Below the pieces are notes generated by a model. That model did no database searches, had not been told where the DNA came from, and was given only the letters and a program-made list of their open reading frames with translations. DNA of 15,211 nt from Armatimonadota bacterium (lineage in GTDB: Bacteria; Armatimonadota; UBA5829), in contig JAOAGX010000018.1 of assembly GCA_026415535.1 (NCBI GenBank), positions 1 to 15,211 on the forward strand, in the 5' to 3' direction. Position 1 is the first letter of the stretch. Each line of letters starts with the position of its first letter. A program made the translations under genes and the position numbers. This document shows, piece by piece, positions 1 to 7,605 of the stretch.

Positions 1-1005
1 ACAGGTCATATCCTTGACGGCGAAACCGGCTCCAATTTCGACTCCCTTTATTGCTCCAATGCCCAACATGCGTCCAAGCTCGGCGTCCAGCTTGTCAAAA
101 ACAGGTTCTCCTAAGCCTGGTGGAACTCCAAGCGCAATTACTTCAACTACACCACCAGAAGAATCGCCGGTCTCCGTAATTCGCCGGGCAGCCTCCATCA
201 TTTCATCCGCGACTGCTATGTCAGGGCAGTTAATGACTTCGTGGACACCGTATTCAGAGCGGATCTTTTCCGCCGGAATATGCGGTGTCTTATCTCGAAT
301 CTGGTCGATCTCCTGCTCGATTTCGGCAAAGACACACGCCTTCTGGAGAAAACGCATTTCCATCGTGATGCGGCCTTTGACGTATATTTCCTGATAGAAC
401 GGGTCAGTGTCTCTGCGCATTCTCTTGTAATTTTCGGTGTAAGTGAAAACAGTTTCGTGGTCGATGTCAGGGCACCTGACACCCGCAAGTTCGCGCACTA
501 TCGAGAACACCCTAATTCCGCAAGATGCAAGAACCTTCTTCGCCACATAGCCTGCAGCGACGATGGTACACGTATACCGACCGCTAAAAATACCCGCACC
601 AATGGCGTCGTCGGCCTGTCCGTACTTGAGGAACGATGCATACGAGGCATGCCCAGGCCTTGGAGTCCGGTTGGTATCTTGGTATTGCTTAACGTGTATA
701 TCGTGGCGATCCATGTTGGGGATTAGGATCGTAAGAGGCGTGCCGTTGGTTTGCAACTTGTTACCCGCGCCAGGTACCGTGTCGTCGCAGTTGAGGCCTG
801 TGTAAATAATCGGCAGGTCGGGTTCCTTCCTCGGACTAGAAAGCTCGTCTGCCCCCGGCTTGCGCAGCAGCAAGTCCCCGTAGATTTCCTGCTCGGTCAA
901 ATACATACCCGGTGGGACACCTTGAACCAAGGCCGTCAGACCGTCCTGATACGACCCTCCTGACACCGATACCTGAAAGAATCTTCCCACATGACAGCCA
1001 ATCAT
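1..1005 (-). CDS. aroC: Divergent chorismate synthase-like protein (3' end beyond left edge)
   Basis: The family enzyme converts 5-enolpyruvylshikimate 3-phosphate (EPSP) to chorismate in the cytoplasm using reduced FMN. The 335 visible residues are one unbroken frame that leaves the window without a stop. Seen: a RPGHASY motif at residues 116-122, GDSSGGVVEV at 280-289, and a near-perfect GLGEPVFDKLDA at 297-308 followed by KGVEIGAGF at 320-328. These place it firmly in the family. Odd: the N-terminal GESHG signature is GGSYQ (16-20), so the invariant histidine is Tyr19, and the Arg-rich GGRSSARE segment is replaced by GAGIFSGRYT (136-145). About 50 extra residues sit in the middle (roughly 175-255). 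The ATG at 1005 has GAGG eight bases upstream. It follows aroA by 63 bp and is probably co-transcribed. Family membership is sure; that it makes chorismate is not. Confidence 0.88.
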   Translation of the reverse strand, partial: MIGCHVGRFFQVSVSGGSYQDGLTALVQGVPPGMYLTEQEIYGDLLLRKPGADELSSPRKEPDLPIIYTGLNCDDTVPGAGNKLQTNGTPLTILIPNMDRHDIHVKQYQDTNRTPRPGHASYASFLKYGQADDAIGAGIFSGRYTCTIVAAGYVAKKVLASCGIRVFSIVRELAGVRCPDIDHETVFTYTENYKRMRRDTDPFYQEIYVKGRITMEMRFLQKACVFAEIEQEIDQIRDKTPHIPAEKIRSEYGVHEVINCPDIAVADEMMEAARRITETGDSSGGVVEVIALGVPPGLGEPVFDKLDAELGRMLGIGAIKGVEIGAGFAVKDMTC

Positions 1006-1068
1006 CTAACTTCCCTCACCTAACTATACAAAATCGCAAACTCCCCGAGCATTTAGTTCATTCTTTCT

Positions 1069-2424
1069 TTATGCTTCAATTGATATTTCTGCTCCGACGC
1101 TCTGCATTAACTCCACGAATGTCGGAAACGTAACCGACAACGCTTCGGCGGCAGAGATTCTCATCTCGCCTTCGCACGCCAGCCCGGCGGTTGCAAGCGC
1201 CATTATAACACGATGATCATAGTGTCCGTCAACATCCGATGCTCGCAGCGACCTTCCCCGAATAACAAGTCCGTCCGGAAGTTCCTCAATGTCGCCGCCC
1301 ATTTTCAAGAGTTCCTGCCTCATAACGCTGATACGGTCGGTTTCCTTGAGCCGAGCCTGGGCGACATTCACCAGGCGCGTCTCGCCCTCTGCAAAGCAGG
1401 CCGTTACCGCTAGTGCCGGCAGCGCATCTGGCGTATCCGCGAGATCGAATTCCCCTCCGGTGAGCCGACGGCCTTTCACTCGGAGACCTCTTCCAACTTC
1501 TACTTCGTGAGGGGGGGAGGGTGCGTTACCTGTCAATTTGTGAGCGGGGGATTGGGAATAAGGATAAAATAGATCCACCCACTCGACCTCCGCACCCATC
1601 GCGCGAAGTATGTCTACAACAGCTTTGTCGCCTTGGGTGTCGTTTGGGTCCAGACCGGTAAGTGTGATCTCAGAGCCGGTCACAGCGGCGGCGCACATGA
1701 AGAATGTTGCCGAACTAAAGTCCGCAGGCACAGGCTTGTCAAAAGCCCGGTACCGCTGCTTGCCGTGAACCTCGAACCACCGGAAGCCATCTCGTTCGAT
1801 CTTGATTCCTTGTTCGGTAAGCCAGGCAATGGTCATCTCGATGTAGGGTTTCTCGATCGCATTTTCAAACTCTACTGAGGTCGTTCTCTCAGCTAGCGGA
1901 CAGTTAATGAGGAGACTGGTCAAGTATTGCGAGGTCTTGCTGCCGTCAAGCGCGATGTTGCCGCCTCTGATTGGGCCTCGGACCAGGATCGGGGCCTTGT
2001 CATTGCAGCGTGTTGACTCGACCTTCGCCCCGAGATCGTTCAAGGCTCGTATCAGCGGCCCCGCAGGCCTGCTCCTGATTTGCTCGTCGCCGGTGAAGAC
2101 GCTTGTTCCGTCCACGAGCGCTGCCGTTCCCAATGCTATGTAGAGAGTCGTTCCCGAGTTGCCGACGTCAATCACATTGTCCGGTACGCGCGGCTTACCA
2201 GCGACTCCGCGCACTGTCCATTCGTCATCATGGCAATCGATTCCAGCTCCTAGCAATCGATAGGCATTGACCGCTGCCAGTGTGTCGGCCGCCACGAGCG
2301 GCTTTCTAATACGGGAGGTTCCTTCTGCGAGCGATGCTATTGCAACAGCCCTGATAGTGTGCGACTTTGATCCAGGAATCTCAACCGATCCCGACAACCG
2401 GGACTTTCTTATCCTGAGCCTCAT
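1069..2424 (-). CDS. aroA: 3-phosphoshikimate 1-carboxyvinyltransferase (EPSP synthase)
   Basis: Transfers enolpyruvyl from PEP to shikimate 3-phosphate, giving EPSP, the substrate of chorismate synthase. It is 451 aa, slightly long for the family (about 430). Seen: PGSKS with Lys20, Ser21 and Arg25; the NSGTT loop at 89-93; GDEQIRSRP at 112-120; TSQ at 164-166; the catalytic TPDA Asp333; KETDR at 360-364; DHR at 403-405. Odd: the Arg that normally follows the NSGTT loop (E. coli Arg100) is Tyr95. Residues about 283-313 are a Pro/Ser-rich insertion that the usual fold lacks. The E. coli Lys411 position is Val431 (VTFP), as in many Gram-positive-type enzymes. The ATG at 2424 has GGAGG about 14 bases upstream. 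It is the first gene of a pair with the aroC homologue, transcribed from a promoter at 2464-2493. Confidence 0.93.
   Translation of the reverse strand: MRLRIRKSRLSGSVEIPGSKSHTIRAVAIASLAEGTSRIRKPLVAADTLAAVNAYRLLGAGIDCHDDEWTVRGVAGKPRVPDNVIDVGNSGTTLYIALGTAALVDGTSVFTGDEQIRSRPAGPLIRALNDLGAKVESTRCNDKAPILVRGPIRGGNIALDGSKTSQYLTSLLINCPLAERTTSVEFENAIEKPYIEMTIAWLTEQGIKIERDGFRWFEVHGKQRYRAFDKPVPADFSSATFFMCAAAVTGSEITLTGLDPNDTQGDKAVVDILRAMGAEVEWVDLFYPYSQSPAHKLTGNAPSPPHEVEVGRGLRVKGRRLTGGEFDLADTPDALPALAVTACFAEGETRLVNVAQARLKETDRISVMRQELLKMGGDIEELPDGLVIRGRSLRASDVDGHYDHRVIMALATAGLACEGEMRISAAEALSVTFPTFVELMQSVGAEISIEA
1486..1578 (-). other. In-frame insertion inside aroA, possible inserted repeat
   Basis: Residues about 283-313 of the EPSP synthase interrupt the domain between GAEVEW and LRVKGRRLTGG, two segments that are nearly adjacent in typical family members. 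The insertion is rich in Pro, Ser and His, with core KLTGNAPSPPHEVEVGRG, and its DNA holds a purine run (GGGGGGGAGGG on the plus strand near 1511). It keeps the frame. It resembles protein-coding interspersed repeats such as Rickettsia palindromic elements more than an evolved loop, but no second copy is present in this window to prove it. Confidence 0.4.
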
Positions 2425-2463
2425 AGTGGGCTTGTTGTCCTCCGTGCGTTACACAGTTTCTTA

Positions 2464-2493
2464 AACATACAGGAGTTCTAGTCGGACTGTCAA
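2464..2493 (-). promoter_or_regulatory. Predicted sigma70-type promoter of aroA-aroC
   Basis: On the minus strand a perfect -35 TTGACA (2493-2488) is followed after 18 bp by TATGTT (2469-2464). Transcription would begin near 2457, leaving about 33 nt of leader that includes the CGGAGG ribosome site ahead of the aroA ATG at 2424. Confidence 0.6.
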
Positions 2494-2626
2494 GTCGCAC
2501 GAGGTGTTTGGGGTGATTTCGACAAGCGGGCGTCTCTTCGGCGATTTTCCTGCTCGGTGTGGGGACGTCAAATCGCCGTAAATGTAGCGTTTGCTTTGTG
2601 TCGCTAAGGCTTAGAGATGTTCTTAC

Positions 2627-2656
2627 TTGCGAACTTCAGCCGGCGTTCTGTAGAAT
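2627..2656 (+). promoter_or_regulatory. Predicted promoter of the sugar ABC transporter genes
   Basis: TTGCGA (2627-2632) and TAGAAT (2651-2656) are separated by 18 bp, 36 bp upstream of the ATG at 2693. AGGA at 2680-2683 supplies a ribosome site with nine-base spacing. The 268-bp region from 2425 to 2692 separates divergent transcripts; I saw no clear operator palindrome in it. Confidence 0.45.
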
Positions 2657-2692
2657 AATCCCATCTGCTGAAGGGGCATAGGACTCTCTCAC

Positions 2693-5326
2693 ATGAAGCA
2701 TTTCTGCATCCTATCCATCCTGTCCATTTTGCTGTCCACGCCTGCGTGTGCAAAGGTCAAGCTCGTTGTTTGGGGACTACAGTCTAGCGAGGAGGCAGCA
2801 GGGCTGCGCGCGCAAGTGAGGGAGTTCGAGCGGCGTAACCCTGGCGTCAAGGTGAGCATCCTGGGCATGGGAGCTGGGCAAATGAACCCTCAGAAGCTTA
2901 TGACATCGATCGTCGGCAAGACCCCACCGGACGTTATCAACCAGGACCGCTTCACTATTGGCGACTGGGCCTCACGCGACACATTCATGGACCTCACTCC
3001 TCTTATCAAGCGAGACCGCAACAAGCCCGACGGTATTCGTCCCGAGGATTTCTACCAACCTTGCTGGGCCGAGGCGACCTACAAGGGCAAAGTCTACGCG
3101 ATTCCCAACTCCACCGACGACCGTTTCTTGTTCTACAATAAGACCCTTTTTCGCGAGGCGGGCCTGGATCCCAAGAGACCGCCTGCTACTTGGAGCGAAC
3201 TGCTTCGATACGCACTCAAGCTCACCAAGCGCGATAAGTCTGGTGCAATCAAGCAGATTGGCTTCATCCCGAATTGGGGCAATAGCTGGCTCTATCTATA
3301 CTCCTGGCAGATGGGCGGAGAGTTTATGAGTCCGGACGGTCGCAGGTGTACGATGAATAACCCGCGATCAGTCAAGGCGCTTGAGTATATGGTCCAAGTC
3401 TACGACGCCCTTGGCGGAGCGGAGAAGGTCGATCAGTTCCAGGCCGGTTTTCAGGCTTACGCGCTAGATCCGTTCCTTACAGGCAAGGTGGCGATGAAGA
3501 TCGATGTGGACGGGGCTGCCAACCATATAGCTCGTTTCAACCCCGACCTCGACTTTGGTGTTGCACCGGCGCCTGTCCCGGATGAACGTTTCAAGCGAAC
3601 GGTTTCCAATGTCCGGTTCGATGAGAACGGCGTGCCGATTGCTCTCCCTCCTGTGCAAAGGGGAACCAAACGTGAGATTGCAAACTCTCTCGGTTCATCC
3701 TTTGCGAAGAGGGAAAAGTCGGATGTGTCAAACCGCTCGCCTTTTAAAGAGAACGGGGCTGAGCCGAGGTACATCACCTGGTCTGGCGGGTTCTCGTGGG
3801 CGATACCCGTTGGGGCAAGGAATGTTGAACTTGCTTGGAAGTTCATTAAGTGGATGTCAAGTCCCGAAGCCGGACTAATCGCAGCTGACGCACAGAGGCG
3901 TTACAACCTGTCGAAGGGCAGGCCGTTCGTGCCTACTATGCATGCCAACCAGCGCGTCAACAAGGCTGTCTATGCAAAGTTTGCGCCCAAGGACCCAAAG
4001 TTTCGTAACTGCCTTCGATTTGCACTTTCTATGATGCCGTATTCGCGCTATCGGCCAGTCACTTTTGTCGGACAGCAACTTTGGGATGAGCACGTCCGCG
4101 CGTTCGACCTGGCGATTCACCATGCCCAAACAGGTTACACGCCGGAGCGCGCAATGACCGAAGGAACCCGAGTTGTCCAGAGGGAGCTCGACCGAGTTTT
4201 TTCTCGTGAGCTTTATCCAATTACGCCAATGTGGATCTTGTGGCTAGCGATACTCGGCGCGATTGCAGTCTTGGTAGGCGTTTTTGGGATGCTAGCGAGG
4301 AGGTCGCAGAAGATCGGCTCGCTAATGCGGAGCGAGGCTTACGCAGGGTATCTGTTTGCGTCACCGTGGATCATCGGGTTCTTGATATTCATGATCGGGC
4401 CTATTGTGGTCTCGGTAGTATTTAGTTTCTGCGATTACGACGTTCTCCATGATGCTCGATGGGTTGGGCTTGCTAATTATAAGGGACTGGTGACGTACGA
4501 CTGGGGTCTGTTGTCGAAAGCGCTCTACAACGCAGCTTTTTTGGCTCTGATCGGTCTACCACTTGGGATAATCACGGGCCTTGCGATTGCGATGCTCCTG
4601 AACACAAACGTAAAGGGCATGAGCTGGTATAGGACGCTTTATTACTTGCCCTCGATTGTCCCAGTGGTGGCATCTTCGGTATTGTGGCTGTGGGTGTTGA
4701 ATCCGCAATGGGGAATCGTAAATGCCATTTGGAGAGCAACCCTGACGCAGTGGTTCGGACTACAGCCGCCTGGTTGGATCGCGCAGGCGGGAGAGTTTTT
4801 CGGGGTGATAGCATGGCTCTGGAAGCATACTTTGGGGGCTTTGGGCATACCTCTTCCCGGTGTTCTTGCTCATCCCCCAAGCTATCTCGGTGCGAAATCG
4901 GCGCTGATCGTGATGGGTTTGTGGGGTGCAGGTGGCGGGATGATTATCTGGCTTGCCGGTCTGAAGGGCATTCCGGCATCCTACTACGAAGCAGCCGAAA
5001 TTGACGGCGCCGGTCGATGGCAACAATTTCGCCACGTGACCCTGCCTATGCTTAGCCCGTATATCTTTTTCAATCTAATTATGGGCACTATCGGTGTGCT
5101 GCAGACGTTTGACAACGTATACGTGATGACCAACGGCACGGGTGGTCCGGTCGATTCTACGCTTGTTCCGGTGCTTTACCTGTTCAATAAGGCTTTTAGA
5201 TATTTCAGTATGGGCTACGCATCCGCTCTTGCGTGGGTGCTTTTTGCGATCATATTGGCGTTTACTCTTTTGCAGCTCAAGCTAGCTCCGAGGTGGGTTC
5301 ACTATGAGGCCGAAAAGGGCAAGTGA
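2693..5326 (+). CDS. Fused sugar-binding protein and MalF-type ABC permease
   Basis: A single 877-aa protein combining two normally separate parts of a CUT1 sugar importer. Residues 1-20 are a signal peptide ending TPACA. Residues about 22-500 are a family 1 solute-binding protein (KVKLVVWG start, YAIPNSTDDRFLFYNK at 135-150, WSGGFSWAIP at 363-372). A hydrophobic helix at 513-535 followed by Arg-Arg returns the chain to the cytoplasm, after which a MalF-type permease begins (SEAYAGYLFASPWIIGF from 547). The EAA loop that contacts the ATPase is YEAAEIDGAGRWQQFRHVTLP at 765-785. The topology fits: binding protein outside, linker helix, then a permease with its N-terminus inside. An extra segment at about 303-358 interrupts the binding domain. 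No ATPase gene lies nearby, so a shared MsmX/UgpC-like subunit encoded elsewhere is inferred. The substrate is unknown, probably an oligosaccharide or glycoside. Confidence 0.92.
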   Translation: MKHFCILSILSILLSTPACAKVKLVVWGLQSSEEAAGLRAQVREFERRNPGVKVSILGMGAGQMNPQKLMTSIVGKTPPDVINQDRFTIGDWASRDTFMDLTPLIKRDRNKPDGIRPEDFYQPCWAEATYKGKVYAIPNSTDDRFLFYNKTLFREAGLDPKRPPATWSELLRYALKLTKRDKSGAIKQIGFIPNWGNSWLYLYSWQMGGEFMSPDGRRCTMNNPRSVKALEYMVQVYDALGGAEKVDQFQAGFQAYALDPFLTGKVAMKIDVDGAANHIARFNPDLDFGVAPAPVPDERFKRTVSNVRFDENGVPIALPPVQRGTKREIANSLGSSFAKREKSDVSNRSPFKENGAEPRYITWSGGFSWAIPVGARNVELAWKFIKWMSSPEAGLIAADAQRRYNLSKGRPFVPTMHANQRVNKAVYAKFAPKDPKFRNCLRFALSMMPYSRYRPVTFVGQQLWDEHVRAFDLAIHHAQTGYTPERAMTEGTRVVQRELDRVFSRELYPITPMWILWLAILGAIAVLVGVFGMLARRSQKIGSLMRSEAYAGYLFASPWIIGFLIFMIGPIVVSVVFSFCDYDVLHDARWVGLANYKGLVTYDWGLLSKALYNAAFLALIGLPLGIITGLAIAMLLNTNVKGMSWYRTLYYLPSIVPVVASSVLWLWVLNPQWGIVNAIWRATLTQWFGLQPPGWIAQAGEFFGVIAWLWKHTLGALGIPLPGVLAHPPSYLGAKSALIVMGLWGAGGGMIIWLAGLKGIPASYYEAAEIDGAGRWQQFRHVTLPMLSPYIFFNLIMGTIGVLQTFDNVYVMTNGTGGPVDSTLVPVLYLFNKAFRYFSMGYASALAWVLFAIILAFTLLQLKLAPRWVHYEAEKGK

Positions 5327-5375
5327 ATCCTTTCGGTGTTGATTGCACCTGATAATAACTGATCGGGGGTACGAG

Positions 5376-5453
5376 ATGCTCTTTATCGAAGAGGCCCAAA
5401 GGTTTCCTGGCATTGGCATCAACCTCAAGATCATTATCGACGGCTCAAAGTAA
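5376..5453 (+). CDS. Possible 25-aa small ORF between the transporter genes
   Basis: The 208-bp gap between the two transporter genes contains an ATG-TAA frame of 25 codons preceded by a G-rich stretch (GGGGG, about seven bases upstream). The product would be MLFIEEAQRFPGIGINLKII followed by a short polar tail. I do not recognise it. It could equally be chance or the remnant of a larger gene. The rest of this gap shows no clear terminator. Confidence 0.15.
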   Translation: MLFIEEAQRFPGIGINLKIIIDGSK

Positions 5454-5534
5454 TGGTTACTGGGTCACCGTCTTTCGAGCCTGTAGAAAGGAAAGTAGTA
5501 GACCGAGACAACTAGTTGGAGTTTGTATGTTAAG

Positions 5535-6884
5535 ATGGAGTTCTTCGGCTGGGTTTCGGCAATAGCTTTGAGTTACGTTGCCATACACCGGATTCTACTT
5601 CTGGTAATCGACGGCGTTCGGGTGAAGCCGATCAGAACGCTCGTCGTGTTCGCTGTGACACTGCTGGCAGGATCAGCGCTTGCCGTACTGCTGGTATCGG
5701 TCTTCGGCTTGCAAGTGGACAAGGGCAGGGGGGCCGAGCGTAGCATCAGTCTTAGCCATCCCTGGTGCGAGGTGGCGATAGGACTGTCATTTGCCACTGC
5801 ATTTGGTCTTGCGGTCTGGGCCGGCAGCAAAGGGTTAACTTGGAAGGACAGAAAGCGCTACTCAGAGCTATCTCGGCAGATCAAGCTTCATTTGGCGCTG
5901 GTAACTGGAGCCGCTATTTTCTCCGTACCGTTCTACTGGTTGGTGACAACATCGCTCAAGCCAGACGAGCGCACGAACATTTTCCCGCCGGATATTATCC
6001 CGATGATGCAGCGGACCGTAAAGGTTGGCGAGGAAGAAAAAAAGGTCTACGTCACGCAGTTCGGGGATCGTACGGTTCGCGTGGCAAAGCTCAAAGAGCT
6101 CGAAGGTGACAAGTGGGAAGTTCGTTTCCTGGACAGAGGAAATGTCACGCTAGTTTTGCCCGCCGCCTCGATGAGGCCCGATCTGTATCCCGTGGCGCTG
6201 TGGTCTAACTACCGAGACGCACTCGAGTTCCTTCCTCCGGAATATCGAAAGGGGCTCGTGCCTCTTTGGAACACTATCTACGTGACCGCGCTGGTGATAG
6301 TCGGCACGGTGCTGTCAAGCTCGCTTGTGGCGTTTGCGTTCGCAAGGCTCAGGTGGCCTGGGCGTGACCTCCTGTTTGTGATCATGATCGCCACTATGAT
6401 GGTTCCTGCCGCAGTCACCATGCTTCCAGTGTTTCTTATATACCGTGCGCTTGGATGGATCGACACCCTGAGGCCTTTGTGGTTTGGCTCTCTGTTTGGA
6501 AGCGGGTTCAACATTTTTCTGCTGAGGCAGTTCTTTCTTACTATCCCAACAGATCTTGAAGACGCCGCCAAGATTGATGGATGCTCTTACTTCCGCATCT
6601 ATTGGAACATAATGCTCCCGCTTATCAAACCCGCACTTGCCGCTTTGACAATCTTTGCCTTTATGGGAAGCTGGAACAACTTTATGGGTCCGCTCATTTA
6701 CATCAGCTCGCCGGAAAAAATGACTCTCGCCTATGCACTTCAACTATTCCAAGGCGCGCACGGCGGCGAGCCGGCGATGATGATGGCTGCCGCAACGCTT
6801 GTAATGCTGCCGGTACTCGTGGTTTTCTTCTTTACCCAGCGGTATATGATTCAAGGGGTAACCCTAACAGGGCTAAAGGGTTAG
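5535..6884 (+). CDS. MalG-type sugar ABC permease with extra N-terminal helices and periplasmic insertion
   Basis: Second membrane subunit of the CUT1 importer. The canonical part is clear: the first MalG helix ending FYWLVTTSLKP, then the four helices from about residue 250 to the end (numbering from an upstream TTG, four codons before this ATG), with EAA loop LEDAAKIDGCSYFRIYWNIM starting near 345 and the C-terminal GLKG typical of the family. At 449 aa it is far longer than the usual 270-290. About 115 N-terminal residues add two or three hydrophobic helices, and about 65 residues (161-226), rich in Val, Lys and Gly and probably beta-stranded, lie in the first periplasmic loop. The ATG at 5535 is preferred, with GGAG 13 bases upstream; an in-frame TTG at 5523 lies too close to that site. 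It pairs with the fused binding-protein/permease upstream. Confidence 0.88.
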   Translation: MEFFGWVSAIALSYVAIHRILLLVIDGVRVKPIRTLVVFAVTLLAGSALAVLLVSVFGLQVDKGRGAERSISLSHPWCEVAIGLSFATAFGLAVWAGSKGLTWKDRKRYSELSRQIKLHLALVTGAAIFSVPFYWLVTTSLKPDERTNIFPPDIIPMMQRTVKVGEEEKKVYVTQFGDRTVRVAKLKELEGDKWEVRFLDRGNVTLVLPAASMRPDLYPVALWSNYRDALEFLPPEYRKGLVPLWNTIYVTALVIVGTVLSSSLVAFAFARLRWPGRDLLFVIMIATMMVPAAVTMLPVFLIYRALGWIDTLRPLWFGSLFGSGFNIFLLRQFFLTIPTDLEDAAKIDGCSYFRIYWNIMLPLIKPALAALTIFAFMGSWNNFMGPLIYISSPEKMTLAYALQLFQGAHGGEPAMMMAAATLVMLPVLVVFFFTQRYMIQGVTLTGLKG

Positions 6885-6931
6885 CAACGCTGCAAGCTAC
6901 GCATTTGCCGCTTTGGGGCTTTCTGTTAGGA

Positions 6932-7489
6932 CTACTCGGGGTCGGCATTCGCCAAGTTAGTAATGTAGTCTGCTGCTTCTGCTAGGTCACGTGCGGTGAA
7001 ATCGGGTTGACAGGGCAGCTTGGCTACTTGTTCTTGTGTCAGGCTGCCGGTTAGAACCAGCATGGTCTTGCATCCAGCTGACTTACCGGCTACCACGTCC
7101 TTTTCAGTATCGCCAACCATGAACGAGTTTTTCAGTTCGATGTTTTGTTCTTGTGCTGCTTGCAAAATTAGGCCGGGCTTTGGTTTTCGGCACGCGCAGT
7201 TTTCTTTTGCAAGATGGGTGCAATAATAGAAGCCGTGAATCTTGCCGCCGGCAAGCTCTACCAGTCGGGTAATTTCGTCTTGTATTGCGAGCAGGTCGGG
7301 CTTTGATATCAAACCCTTTGCGACGCCCTGCTGATTCGAAACAACGATCACTTCGTAACCTGCCTCGTTCAGTCTCCTGATTGCTTTGGGTGCGTAGGGA
7401 AAGACCCTAAGTTCGCCTAGGTTCTTCACGTAATCGTCGCGGTCTTCGTTGATGACGCCGTCGCGATCAAGAAAAACGGCTTTGCGCAT
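6932..7489 (-). CDS. gmhB: D-glycero-D-manno-heptose 1,7-bisphosphate 7-phosphatase
   Basis: HAD-superfamily phosphatase of 185 aa that removes the 7-phosphate from heptose 1,7-bisphosphate in the cytoplasm. Seen: the nucleophile motif DRDGVIN with Asp8 and Asp10, the motif II Ser51 in VVSNQQGVAKG, a zinc-type cluster Cys90-x-His92 with Cys98-x-Cys100, RKPKPG with Lys102, and GDTEKD with Asp127 and Asp131. The zinc loop is shorter (five residues) than in E. coli GmhB. Ribosome site GAGG lies about six bases before the ATG at 7489. It is the last of three minus-strand heptose genes, 116 bp after gmhA. It converges with the MalG-type permease across 47 bp in which I see no convincing terminator. 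The family also includes HisB-N histidinol phosphatases, but the context favours heptose. Confidence 0.9.
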   Translation of the reverse strand: MRKAVFLDRDGVINEDRDDYVKNLGELRVFPYAPKAIRRLNEAGYEVIVVSNQQGVAKGLISKPDLLAIQDEITRLVELAGGKIHGFYYCTHLAKENCACRKPKPGLILQAAQEQNIELKNSFMVGDTEKDVVAGKSAGCKTMLVLTGSLTQEQVAKLPCQPDFTARDLAEAADYITNLANADPE

Positions 7490-7579
7490 TTAATCCTCGT
7501 GTTGTGGCATGGCGCCTTGCGTTCGAAATTATACGTTTCTGAGCTAGTTACTCTGGTTACAGCGAAGGATCTATCGCAA

Positions 7580-7603
7580 GAACGAGCGGCATCGGCCTCG
7601 TTC
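7580..7603 (-). repeat. Short inverted repeat after gmhA
   Basis: GAACGAG (7580-7586) and CTCGTTC (7597-7603) form a 7-bp stem with a 10-nt loop, immediately downstream of the gmhA stop (7606-7608). No T-run follows on the minus strand, so it is a weak terminator or an RNA processing/stability hairpin within the gmhA-gmhB transcript. Confidence 0.3.
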
Positions 7604-7605
7604 GA

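Noticed and set aside
241..726. 161-codon plus-strand frame at the left end
   Set aside because: It lies antisense to the aroC homologue, whose protein motifs are unmistakable; the plus-strand translation has no family features.
6885..6931. Bidirectional terminator between the converging permease and gmhB genes
   Set aside because: No stem with a T-run could be drawn on either strand.
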